From Candidatus Aminicenantota bacterium (GTDB lineage Bacteria > Acidobacteriota > Aminicenantia > JAMOAD01), in assembly GCA_027070475.1 (NCBI GenBank), contig JALXDT010000362.1, positions 1-9,801 on the forward strand: a stretch of DNA of 9,801 nucleotides. The letters run 5' to 3'. Within the stretch, counting starts at the first letter, position 1. Each line of letters starts with the position of its first letter. Below the pieces are notes generated by a model. That model had not been told where the DNA came from. It was given only the letters and a program-made list of their open reading frames with translations, and ran no database searches. Below are positions 1 to 6,721 of this stretch, in pieces. The position numbers and the translations under genes were made by a program.

Positions 1-792
1 TTAAAAAAAGAGGAGATATCCATACTCTCCCTTTCATCCGTAATTTTCTCTCCCTATTTTTTGTATCTTTTCAAAAAAGAGTATCTGGATAAAGATAAAA
101 AAATGTTTATTCTCTTCCTCTCTTATATGACAGGCTTTTTATCTATTATTTTTTTCGGTTTATATTTTTATAAAGAAAAAACAATAAATTTTGATACTTT
201 TAGAGTAAATTTTTCTTTTATACTAATTCTTGTTTTTATTATACTGGCGGCTTCTCTCTTTTCCCTTTTAACATCGAAATTAAAAAGAGAGGAGGTATTG
301 ACACTTTCCATAGGAATTTTTGCTGTTGGCGGAGGAATAGCAACACTTTCGGATATAAGCATAATAACCGTCGCAGCTATTCTCTCTTTTCTTTATGTAA
401 ATATGCCGTACAGAATAAAGGAGTACAAGCTGATTCCCCATTTAATTCTTTTGGAAAAACCTGTCTATATAATGCTTCTTTTTTTAATACCACTATTTTT
501 CTTTGATATGAGTGATAGAAGAATCTTTTATATAACCTTAATTTTTATTTTCATAAGGTTTATTTTTAAGATTATCGGATGGAAATTTTTAAAGTTAATT
601 AAAAAAGAGATCCCTCTGAATTTGTATCTTCCTTTCGGCCCTCTTCCCTTTGCAATTGGAGTATCTTATTTTTTCATAGTTGGGCAGAGAGCACTGTTAA
701 TTTTAAATGTACTGATTCTTTCACAAATTATCTCTGACCTTGTTTCAGCTACGGTTTTCTCTTTAAAAATTAGAGGAGAAAAAAACGAATGA
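1..792 (+). CDS. CPA2-like membrane protein, probable degenerate antiporter paralogue (5' end outside window)
   Basis: The frame is open from base 1 through the TGA at 790-792 (263 residues visible), so the gene starts upstream of the window. A TTG at 61 could be called as a start, but homology runs through it. The protein is very hydrophobic, with about seven to eight membrane segments, and has no soluble domain. It aligns by eye with the C-terminal 60% of the next gene's antiporter. A Ser-Pro at visible residues 17-18 matches SPS at 168-170 there, an Arg near residue 186 matches R344, and the GPLP and C-terminal helices also match. The site of the ion-binding Asp (D197 in the neighbour) is occupied by Gly/Phe (residues 45-46). 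The ATGA overlap with the next gene implies co-translation. It is probably a non-catalytic partner or regulatory subunit. Family placement rests only on this manual comparison; otherwise it is an unassigned membrane protein. Confidence 0.6.
   Translation, partial: LKKEEISILSLSSVIFSPYFLYLFKKEYLDKDKKMFILFLSYMTGFLSIIFFGLYFYKEKTINFDTFRVNFSFILILVFIILAASLFSLLTSKLKREEVLTLSIGIFAVGGGIATLSDISIITVAAILSFLYVNMPYRIKEYKLIPHLILLEKPVYIMLLFLIPLFFFDMSDRRIFYITLIFIFIRFIFKIIGWKFLKLIKKEIPLNLYLPFGPLPFAIGVSYFFIVGQRALLILNVLILSQIISDLVSATVFSLKIRGEKNE
772..778 (+). promoter_or_regulatory. Ribosome binding site of the antiporter gene
   Basis: AGAGGAG lies inside the end of the upstream gene, 10 bases before the ATG at 789. 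It supports that start, which overlaps the preceding stop as ATGA. Confidence 0.6.
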
Positions 793-2096
793 TAGTTTCA
801 ATAATTCTTATCTTGTTTTACCTCCTCGTAAGACAGATATCTTTTCAAAATATTTTACCTCCCTCTGGAGAATTAACTTTTTTGCTCGGTCTTGTACTTA
901 TAGTGTCCTATATTGTGGGAAGGTTAACTTTAAAAGCAAAAATTCCTATGATTACAGGATACCTTTTGACAGGGATTATAATAGGTCCGTATGTATTCAA
1001 TATAATTACTCAGAAAAATGTGGAAAGCCTGAGCCTCATAAATGAGATAGCTTTAACTATCATAGCTCTATCCGCAGGAGGAGAGCTTGAAATAGACAAA
1101 TTATTTAAAAAAATAGGCTCACTTTCAGTAATAATTTTTTTTCAGGTCTTCATTGTTTTTTTGGGGGTAGGTGCTTTATTCTTTTTTCTTTTTAAAATTA
1201 CCATTTTACCTTCAATACTAACACAAACCTCAATTTTACCCTTCTCTATTGCCTTTGCAATACTGATGGGAACAATAGCCACTGCAAAATCACCCTCAAC
1301 AACAATTGCAATAATCATAGAAACAGGTTCCAGAGGAGCTTTGACAGATACTGTGCTTGCCATTACTGTTTTAAAGGATGTTGTAATTATTGTAATGTTT
1401 ACTTTATCAATGGCTCTTGCATCAACAATATCCGTAGGAAAAGGGGGACTTAATATTTCCATTTTAAATGAATTGTTTTTAGAGATATTAATAGCTGTTC
1501 TAATAGGACTTTTTATCGGTTTATTGTTAGCTTTTTACTATCTTTATATCAATAAATATAATATTTTGTTTTTAATTGCATTGAGTTTTTTGATTTCAGC
1601 CTTTTATTTTCAGTTTCACTTTCATTTTCTTTTAAGCTGTATGGTGGCAGGAGCCTTTGCAACAAATGTTTTTAAAAAAATAAGGGAAAGTTTTCATTCA
1701 TCAATAAAACAGGCATCCCTTCCGATATTTATTATATTTTTTACAATAACAGGAGCTGATCTGAATCTTTCCATCTTCAAAAAATATTGGATTTTCGCTT
1801 TGATATATGTAATAGCAAGAGCCGGGACAACTTTCCTCGGAACATATTTAGGTGCCTATTTAAAAAATGAAAGTTTTAAAATCAAATATTTAAGCTGGCT
1901 CGGATTTTTGGGGCAGGCAGGTTTAACCATCGGATTTTTAAATATAATTGAGAGACAATTTCCCTCCGGAGGCTATATAATAAAAGATATTGCATTGGGG
2001 GGAATAATTTTAAATCAAATTTTCGGCCCCATAGGATTCAAGTGGGCTCTTGAAAAAGCAGGAGAAGTTAAGGAAAAATTTATAGCAAAAATTTAG
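789..2096 (+). CDS. Cation:proton antiporter, CPA2 family (Na+/H+ exchanger domain)
   Basis: An inner-membrane monovalent cation/proton exchanger of 435 residues with about 12-13 membrane segments, consistent with a transport domain lacking the C-terminal RCK/TrkA nucleotide-binding domain of KefB/KefC. The family-typical first helices (GYLLTGIIIGP near 57-67) lead to GGELEID at 97-103. The discontinuous-helix region ATAKSPS is at 164-170, and the ion-binding Asp is D197 in VLKDVV. A basic membrane residue, R344, is in a position comparable to the conserved Lys/Arg of the superfamily. The TGAD motif is at 321-324 and GFLGQAGLTIG at 372-382. The residue before the key Asp is Lys (K196), whereas NapA/NhaA types have Asp and Kef types usually Gln. 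Ion specificity (Na+ or K+) cannot be read from the sequence. It overlaps the upstream paralogue-like gene by ATGA and probably acts with it. Confidence 0.88.
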   Translation: MIVSIILILFYLLVRQISFQNILPPSGELTFLLGLVLIVSYIVGRLTLKAKIPMITGYLLTGIIIGPYVFNIITQKNVESLSLINEIALTIIALSAGGELEIDKLFKKIGSLSVIIFFQVFIVFLGVGALFFFLFKITILPSILTQTSILPFSIAFAILMGTIATAKSPSTTIAIIIETGSRGALTDTVLAITVLKDVVIIVMFTLSMALASTISVGKGGLNISILNELFLEILIAVLIGLFIGLLLAFYYLYINKYNILFLIALSFLISAFYFQFHFHFLLSCMVAGAFATNVFKKIRESFHSSIKQASLPIFIIFFTITGADLNLSIFKKYWIFALIYVIARAGTTFLGTYLGAYLKNESFKIKYLSWLGFLGQAGLTIGFLNIIERQFPSGGYIIKDIALGGIILNQIFGPIGFKWALEKAGEVKEKFIAKI

Positions 2097-2143
2097 GGTT
2101 TCTTAACAATCAAAAAGATTACTTTCAAACTTATCCCATATTC

Positions 2144-2172
2144 TTCAAATCAACCTCTATTTATGTTATATT
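2144..2172 (+). promoter_or_regulatory. Candidate sigma-70 type promoter for the remA-gmk-coaBC-udg-priA operon
   Basis: The 97-bp gap 2097-2193 is the only real intergenic space on the + strand. It holds TTCAAA (2144-2149), a 17-base spacer, then TATATT (2167-2172). Both boxes are imperfect matches to TTGACA/TATAAT. Transcription would start near 2179, just before the ribosome binding site, giving a very short leader. The AT-rich background makes chance matches likely, so this is tentative. I see no convincing terminator for the antiporter genes in the same gap. Confidence 0.4.
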
Positions 2173-2181
2173 TTAATAGTT

Positions 2182-2190
2182 AAGGAGGAG
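2182..2190 (+). promoter_or_regulatory. Strong ribosome binding site of remA
   Basis: AAGGAGGAG contains the full AGGAGG core five bases before the ATG at 2194. It is the strongest Shine-Dalgarno sequence in the window and fixes the remA start. Confidence 0.8.
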
Positions 2191-2193
2191 CAG

Positions 2194-2445
2194 ATGAGTT
2201 TAAATGATAAAATAATAAGCATAGGTTTTAATAATTATATTATGACTGAAAAAATATCAGCCATTACATCAACAAACACAACGCCCATAAAAAAAGCGAT
2301 AAAACTTGCAAGAGAAGAAAAAAGATTAATAGATGCCTCTATGGGGAAAAAGGTGAAAACAGCTATCTTTCTTGATTCGGGATTCATTGTTTTATCCGCC
2401 CTCGCACCTCAGACCCTTTACCAGAGACTTGCGGGAGAGGAATGA
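2194..2445 (+). CDS. remA: RemA-like DUF370 protein (extracellular matrix regulatory protein family)
   Basis: A small protein of 83 residues, the normal length for DUF370/RemA. Family hallmarks are visible: IGFNNYI near 10-16, an I-S/T-x(4)-PIKK block near 24-34, a basic AREEKRLIDAS segment, and the C-terminal SGFIVLSALAPQTLYQRL. In Bacillus subtilis, RemA is a DNA-binding activator of biofilm-matrix and osmoprotection genes. In most other bacteria the family has no tested function, and its constant link to gmk suggests something more general. Here it leads the operon, has the best ribosome binding site of the window, and ends in an ATGA overlap with gmk. Family assignment is secure; a regulatory role in this organism is inference. 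Confidence 0.9.
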   Translation: MSLNDKIISIGFNNYIMTEKISAITSTNTTPIKKAIKLAREEKRLIDASMGKKVKTAIFLDSGFIVLSALAPQTLYQRLAGEE

Positions 2446-3038
2446 AAAAAAATATCATATTCACATTGACAGGACCATCTGGTGCTGGAAAGTCCACTCT
2501 GATAAAGGGAATAAAGCAAAAGTTTGATGTTAATTTTTCAATCTCCCATACGACAAGAGCTCCGAGAGAGGGAGAGAAAGAGGGAGTGGACTATTTTTTC
2601 ATCAGCGATGAAACATTTGATAAAATGCTCAAAGAGGGGGATTTTCTTGAATGGACGGAAGTTTATGGAAATAGATATGGTACATCAAAGAGGGAGATAG
2701 AAAAACTTCTGAAAAAAGGAAAGGATATTGTATTGGACCTTGACCTCAAAGGAGCTTTGAGAGTAAAGGATTTTTTCAAAGATGCAATTGTGATTTTCAT
2801 AGGAACAGAGAATCTAAAAGAATTAAAAAACAGGTTGAGAAAGAGAGGGGAGAGAGATTTTGAATTAAGATTATCATCCGCAAAGGAGGCTGTTGAAAAA
2901 CTTGATAATTTTGATTATTTGATCATTAACAAAAAAATCGAAGAATCCTTAATGAAACTTGAATCAATTTTTATTGCAGAGCATTTGAAAATAAGAAACC
3001 TTTACCTTAATAAATACAAAGAGGATTTTTTAAAATGA
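2442..3038 (+). CDS. gmk: Guanylate kinase
   Basis: Phosphorylates GMP to GDP with ATP in the cytoplasm, an essential step in GTP/dGTP supply. At 198 residues it has the usual length. The P-loop GPSGAGKST is at 11-19. The GMP-binding stretch SHTTRAPREGE is at 35-45, with YFFI (51-54) and EWTEVYGNRYGTS (70-82) following in family order. DLDLKGAL at 99-106 corresponds to the usual leucine/isoleucine-aspartate-valine-glutamine-glycine motif, and FDYLIINK at 157-164 to the conserved C-terminal Asn motif. Two departures are visible: the usual PPS after the IFI strand is GTEN (121-124), and the lid between RLRKRG (131-136) and the following RL (143-144) looks about four residues shorter than usual. 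The start overlaps the remA stop as ATGA and the stop overlaps the coaBC start the same way, indicating translational coupling. Confidence 0.96.
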   Translation: MKKNIIFTLTGPSGAGKSTLIKGIKQKFDVNFSISHTTRAPREGEKEGVDYFFISDETFDKMLKEGDFLEWTEVYGNRYGTSKREIEKLLKKGKDIVLDLDLKGALRVKDFFKDAIVIFIGTENLKELKNRLRKRGERDFELRLSSAKEAVEKLDNFDYLIINKKIEESLMKLESIFIAEHLKIRNLYLNKYKEDFLK

Positions 3039-4237
3039 AAAAAGTTCTTTTGGGAGTTAGTGCATCCATATCAGCATACAAAGCTGTGGAAATAGTAAGA
3101 CTTCTTAAAAAAAGAGGCTATAAAGTAAAGGTATTAATGACTGAGGATGCAACAAAATTCATATCTCCGCTGACTTTTGAAGTGGTTTCCGAAGAGTCTG
3201 TAATTGTTGACCAGTTTAAAGATGCGGATAGTAAAAAGGTGGAACATATAAGGCTTGCAAGGGAATATGAGCTTTTACTTATTGCACCGGCTTCCCTTGA
3301 TTTAATAGGAAAACTCTCCTGCGGGATTGCGGATTCTTTTTTAGCCCTTATTTTTTATGCTTTTGAGAAAAAAGTGCTTATATCTCCCGCAATGAATAGT
3401 TCTATGTACAATCATCCTGTAAATCAAAAAAATATCAAATATTTGAAGAGTATTGGTGTTGATTTCATAGAGCCTGATTCAGGTTCGCTTGCCTGCGGAG
3501 AGGAGGGGATAGGGAGATTGCCTTCCCCTGAATACATTGTGGAAAGAGTTGAAGCAGAGCTTACAGATAAAATCTTGAAAGATAAGAAAATTCTTATTAC
3601 AGGTGGTCCTACAAGAGAGAAATTTGATGATTTCAGATTTTTATCAAATCCCTCCTCAGGGAAAACCGGTCTGTTTTTGGCGGAAAAAGCAAGAAATTTC
3701 GGAGCAGAGGTTATTTTGATCTCTGGGAAGACAGCCTTAAAAAGACCGTGGGGTGTTGAGTATATTGAAATCTCAAATGCCCGGGATATGGAAAGAGAGG
3801 TAAAAAATAGGATTAAAGATATTGATATCCTTATTATGAGTGCTGCTGTTGCTGATTTCAGGCCAGAAATTTATAAAAAAGGGAAGATAAAAAAGGAAAA
3901 AATCAAAGATACTTATGATTTAAAACTTGTGAAAAATCCGGATATTTTAAAGGAAGTTTCAAAAGCAAAAAAGAAAGGGCAGATTTTCGTCGGATTTTCA
4001 GCTCAAGAGAACCTTAATATGGATGAAGCAAAGAAAAAGCTCAAAGAAAAAAAGCTTGATCTCATAATATTGAATAAAATTTCCGATAAAAGAGGCGGTT
4101 TTGAATCCGATGAAAATAAGGTTATCATAATATCAAAGGATGAAGATATTGAAAAAACAAAGTTTTTAACCAAGGAAGAGATAGCGGAAAAGATTTTGAG
4201 ATTTATATATGAAAAATGGGTAAAAAAAGAAAAGTAG
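3035..4237 (+). CDS. coaBC: Bifunctional phosphopantothenoylcysteine decarboxylase / phosphopantothenate-cysteine ligase
   Basis: Two consecutive steps of coenzyme A synthesis: joining cysteine to 4'-phosphopantothenate (CoaB), then FMN-dependent decarboxylation to 4'-phosphopantetheine (CoaC). Its 400 residues match the normal Dfp length. The N-terminal CoaC flavoprotein domain (about 1-175) shows GVSASISAYK at 7-16, the active-site His in HIRL (71-74), APAS at 84-87, PAMN at 118-121, and the flap GSLACGEEGIGRL (150-162) with catalytic Cys154. The CoaB domain (about 183-395) shows ITGGPTRE at 188-195, FLSNPSSGKTG (202-212), SAAVADFRP (269-277), the KGKIKK lysine segment (282-287) and LVKNPDIL (298-305). 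The usual GFAAET reads GFSAQE at 320-325, a mild deviation. AGAGGA at 3020-3025 is its ribosome binding site. It overlaps gmk by four bases and the glycosylase gene by 22 bases. Confidence 0.96.
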   Translation: MKKVLLGVSASISAYKAVEIVRLLKKRGYKVKVLMTEDATKFISPLTFEVVSEESVIVDQFKDADSKKVEHIRLAREYELLLIAPASLDLIGKLSCGIADSFLALIFYAFEKKVLISPAMNSSMYNHPVNQKNIKYLKSIGVDFIEPDSGSLACGEEGIGRLPSPEYIVERVEAELTDKILKDKKILITGGPTREKFDDFRFLSNPSSGKTGLFLAEKARNFGAEVILISGKTALKRPWGVEYIEISNARDMEREVKNRIKDIDILIMSAAVADFRPEIYKKGKIKKEKIKDTYDLKLVKNPDILKEVSKAKKKGQIFVGFSAQENLNMDEAKKKLKEKKLDLIILNKISDKRGGFESDENKVIIISKDEDIEKTKFLTKEEIAEKILRFIYEKWVKKEK

Positions 4238-4944
4238 AGCAACTCTTTTTTCTAAAAGAGATAGGAGTTAACTTTTTATCTCCGGGTGAGGCGGAGAAAA
4301 TAAGAAGGGAACTTCTGATAAAACCAGCAAGCAGAGAAAAAGGTGGAGAAAAGCAGAAAACAGATGAAATTACTTCCTCCAAAGAAAAATTTTTAAAAGA
4401 GATTGAGGAAGAGGTTGCCACCTGTAAAAGGTGTGAGCTTTATAAAACCAGAAAAAACTATGTTTTTGGAGAAGGTAATATAAATGCTGATATAATGTTT
4501 GTGGGTGAGGCTCCGGGAGAAGAGGAAGATAATCAGGGAAGACCTTTTGTAGGTAAGGCGGGGAAAAAACTCACTGAGATGATAGAAGCCATGGGGTATA
4601 AAAGAGAGGATGTTTTTATAGGAAATATCGTAAAATGCAGGCCTCCTGGTAATGCCACCCCCACCCCGGCTATAAGAAGAACCTGTTTTCCCTATCTTCA
4701 AAAGCAAATTGCAATAATAAGGCCCAAAGTTTTAATAGCTTTAGGAAATGTCGCAGCTCAAACATTACTTGATACAAAGGAGACTATAACAAGGCTAAGG
4801 GGGAAATTCGGCGAATATCAGGGGATTCCTGTTATGCCGACATTTCATCCCTCATATGTTATTAGAAATTACACGATACCGGTAAGAAAAGCTGTATGGG
4901 AAGATCTGAAAAAGGTTTTAAATCTGCTTAATGAGAATAGCTGA
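4216..4944 (+). CDS. udg: Family 4 (4Fe-4S) uracil-DNA glycosylase
   Basis: Excises uracil from DNA after cytosine deamination or dUTP misincorporation, starting base-excision repair. It has 242 residues. The catalytic core spans about 60-237: the four cluster cysteines are C70 and C73 (CKRC), C141 (VKCRPPGN) and C157. The active-site motif GEAPGEEED is at 97-105, GRPFVGKAG at 108-116, and the second motif HPSYVIR at 211-217. A 55-residue N-terminal extension carries LFFLKEIGVNFLS, a segment also common in long bacterial family-4 enzymes, followed by a charged linker. There is no KRRIH-type insertion, so it is not UDGX. The start is forced: a TGA lies at 4210-4212 and no other start codon precedes the core. 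There is no clear Shine-Dalgarno, so translation probably depends on coaBC, which it overlaps by 22 bases. The Glu expected before the fourth Cys is replaced in PTPAIRRTC. Confidence 0.94.
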   Translation: MGKKRKVEQLFFLKEIGVNFLSPGEAEKIRRELLIKPASREKGGEKQKTDEITSSKEKFLKEIEEEVATCKRCELYKTRKNYVFGEGNINADIMFVGEAPGEEEDNQGRPFVGKAGKKLTEMIEAMGYKREDVFIGNIVKCRPPGNATPTPAIRRTCFPYLQKQIAIIRPKVLIALGNVAAQTLLDTKETITRLRGKFGEYQGIPVMPTFHPSYVIRNYTIPVRKAVWEDLKKVLNLLNENS

Positions 4945-6721
4945 CATCCTGATAAATATTCCTGTTTACAAAAACTATGCTTATATCACTGATGATGAAG
5001 ATATAGTTTTAAGAAGGGTGAAGATTCCCTTTGGCAGCAGAAGTACTCAGGGGTTCGTCTCAGGTTTGAGGGATTTTCAAAAAGCTTCCTACAAATACAA
5101 AAAAATATATGAGGTTTTGGATAAAAAAAACTTCATCAGTCAGGAACATTTTAATTTTTTAGTGAAAGTTTCGGATAATTTTTTACTCCCTAAGGGAAAA
5201 GTTTTGTTTTTATCATTACCTCCGTTTTATGATTTTGAAAAAGAAATATTTTTTTACAGAGGAGAAGGGCAAAAAGGTAATATTTTCTTAAATATAGGTG
5301 AATTTGATTTTCCCGGGATTATCTCCGAAGCTGAAAAAGATGTTTCAGAGGGAAAGGATGTCAGATTTGTTTTTTCAGATTATTTCACACAGGAGCAATT
5401 TCTTGAAACAGTTTCCAAAATTTCGAATTTGTCTTTCTTAAAATTCGGAGACAGTAAAAAATCCGGAAAGGTGTGGGAGAGCTTTTTCAGAGGAGAAGGT
5501 AATGTGGTTTCGGGGATTTTATATCCTCTTTTTCTTCCGAAGAGAAGAGAAACTGTAATTTATCTTATAGATGAGGGACCCCAGAAATTTTACCTTGATC
5601 ATCCTTTTCCAATTGATCTTAAAGAGTTGTCCTTTTTTTCATACAGAGAACAAAACTATTCCCTTAAAATATTTTCTATTTCCCCTTCACTAAAAACATA
5701 TAATTTTGTTCGCAAGGAAATGGGTAAAATCAAGAGCAATGAATTATCAAAAAAAAGAATACTTATAGCTCCCATCAAAAGAAACACTCTTACAAAAGAG
5801 CTCAAGGCAAAGGTTAAAGAGAAAGAAAATAAAGTTCTTTTTTTAATAAACAGGAATGCAAAGAAAAGATTTTTATACTGTCCCAAATGCAGAACAGTTT
5901 CAACCTGTCCGGACGATGGCGCGACTCTTCTTTTCAATGAGGAAACTCAAAAGGTGTTTTGTCCTGTCTGCAAAAAAGAGTTTGATTATCCCTACAAATG
6001 TCAGATATGCGGAACAAAGGTTGCAATCATCGGAGGTGTGGGAATATCTTCACTGGAAAGAACTTTAAGAAAAAGTTTTGAAAACTCATCATTTGCAAAA
6101 TATTCAAGAAAAGAGGTTTCAAAAAGCAAAAAGGAAAAGGCTCTGATAGATTCTTTTTTAAAGGGTGAAAAGGATTTTCTCCTGGGTACTGAAATATCCA
6201 TCAAACCCTTTACGATAAAAAATTTAAATCTGATCATTTATTTTTTCCCCGAACTTGATTTGGGAACGGAAAATCCCGAGCTCACGGAAAAGATTTTCTA
6301 TAATCTTTCGGCTCTTTCATCAATGTTATCTTCAGAGGGAGAGCTGATAATAAAAAGTAAGATCCCGGATTTTTATGCGATAGAGGAATTTATAAAAGGC
6401 GATTACAAAAGTTTTATTGAAAAAGAGAGTAAGATAAGAAAAGATTTAAAATATTTTCCATTTTCAAATTTCATAATTATAGGAGTTTCCTCAAAAACAA
6501 AGGATTTTTCTCTAAAAAGGATAAAAAAATACAGAAAAATTCTGAAGGGAAATATTGAAGAAATTTACGGTCCCTTTTATAAAAAGAAACCAGACGGGGA
6601 AAATATATTTTATCTTGTTTTAAAGGGAAAGGAGCTTGATCCTTTAAAGGATATTATTATTGAAAAAATTTTCCCTGTTTCCGACACTTCCACATCATTC
6701 TTTATCAACCGTTTTATTTGA
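4931..6721 (+). CDS. priA: PriA-family primosomal protein N', apparently lacking helicase motifs
   Basis: PriA recognises stalled or repaired replication forks and reloads the replisome. This member has 596 residues against about 730-800 for typical PriA. The N-terminal 3'-DNA-binding domain is clear (RVKIPFGSRSTQGFV at 29-43), as is a winged-helix end (FLLPKGKVLFLSLP, 84-97). In the helicase region, the Walker A segment expected as GxTGSGKTE is replaced by unrelated sequence near 119-130. The DEEH box reads DEGP (214-217), and the GSATPSLES-like segment is reduced to SISPSLKTY (249-257). The usual GTQM-AKG-DF is GTEISIKPFTI (419-429), and the QVAGRAGR arginine motif becomes ALSSMLSS near 461-468. 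The zinc region keeps seven of eight cysteines (317, 320, 326, 344, 347, 357, 360), with Asp at 329. The C-terminal domain is present (DYKSFIEKE, 491-499). It overlaps udg by 14 bases. The reading frame is intact, so this is not a simple frameshift. Confidence 0.88.
   Translation: MRIADILINIPVYKNYAYITDDEDIVLRRVKIPFGSRSTQGFVSGLRDFQKASYKYKKIYEVLDKKNFISQEHFNFLVKVSDNFLLPKGKVLFLSLPPFYDFEKEIFFYRGEGQKGNIFLNIGEFDFPGIISEAEKDVSEGKDVRFVFSDYFTQEQFLETVSKISNLSFLKFGDSKKSGKVWESFFRGEGNVVSGILYPLFLPKRRETVIYLIDEGPQKFYLDHPFPIDLKELSFFSYREQNYSLKIFSISPSLKTYNFVRKEMGKIKSNELSKKRILIAPIKRNTLTKELKAKVKEKENKVLFLINRNAKKRFLYCPKCRTVSTCPDDGATLLFNEETQKVFCPVCKKEFDYPYKCQICGTKVAIIGGVGISSLERTLRKSFENSSFAKYSRKEVSKSKKEKALIDSFLKGEKDFLLGTEISIKPFTIKNLNLIIYFFPELDLGTENPELTEKIFYNLSALSSMLSSEGELIIKSKIPDFYAIEEFIKGDYKSFIEKESKIRKDLKYFPFSNFIIIGVSSKTKDFSLKRIKKYRKILKGNIEEIYGPFYKKKPDGENIFYLVLKGKELDPLKDIIIEKIFPVSDTSTSFFINRFI

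Noticed and set aside
61..63. TTG as the start codon of the first membrane protein
   Set aside because: The frame is open to base 1, and the residues before TTG align with the antiporter's SP-containing helix, so the true start is outside the window.
2108..2120. Small inverted repeat AATC/GATT after the antiporter gene as a terminator
   Set aside because: The stem is only four base pairs around an A5 loop, with low GC and no T-run following.
5123..5130. A8 run in priA (and one at 2445-2452 in gmk) as programmed slippage sites
   Set aside because: Such runs are common in this A-rich lysine coding sequence, and the downstream zero frame is conserved, with no alternative product visible.
5281..5760. 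Possible frameshift or deletion explaining the missing PriA helicase motifs
   Set aside because: The frame is continuous, and faint remnants of each motif appear in the right order. This fits long-term divergence better than a recent lesion.
5856..6068. 70-codon open frame inside priA
   Set aside because: It is out of frame within the conserved zinc-binding region of priA, has no family resemblance, and looks like a by-product of AT-rich coding sequence.
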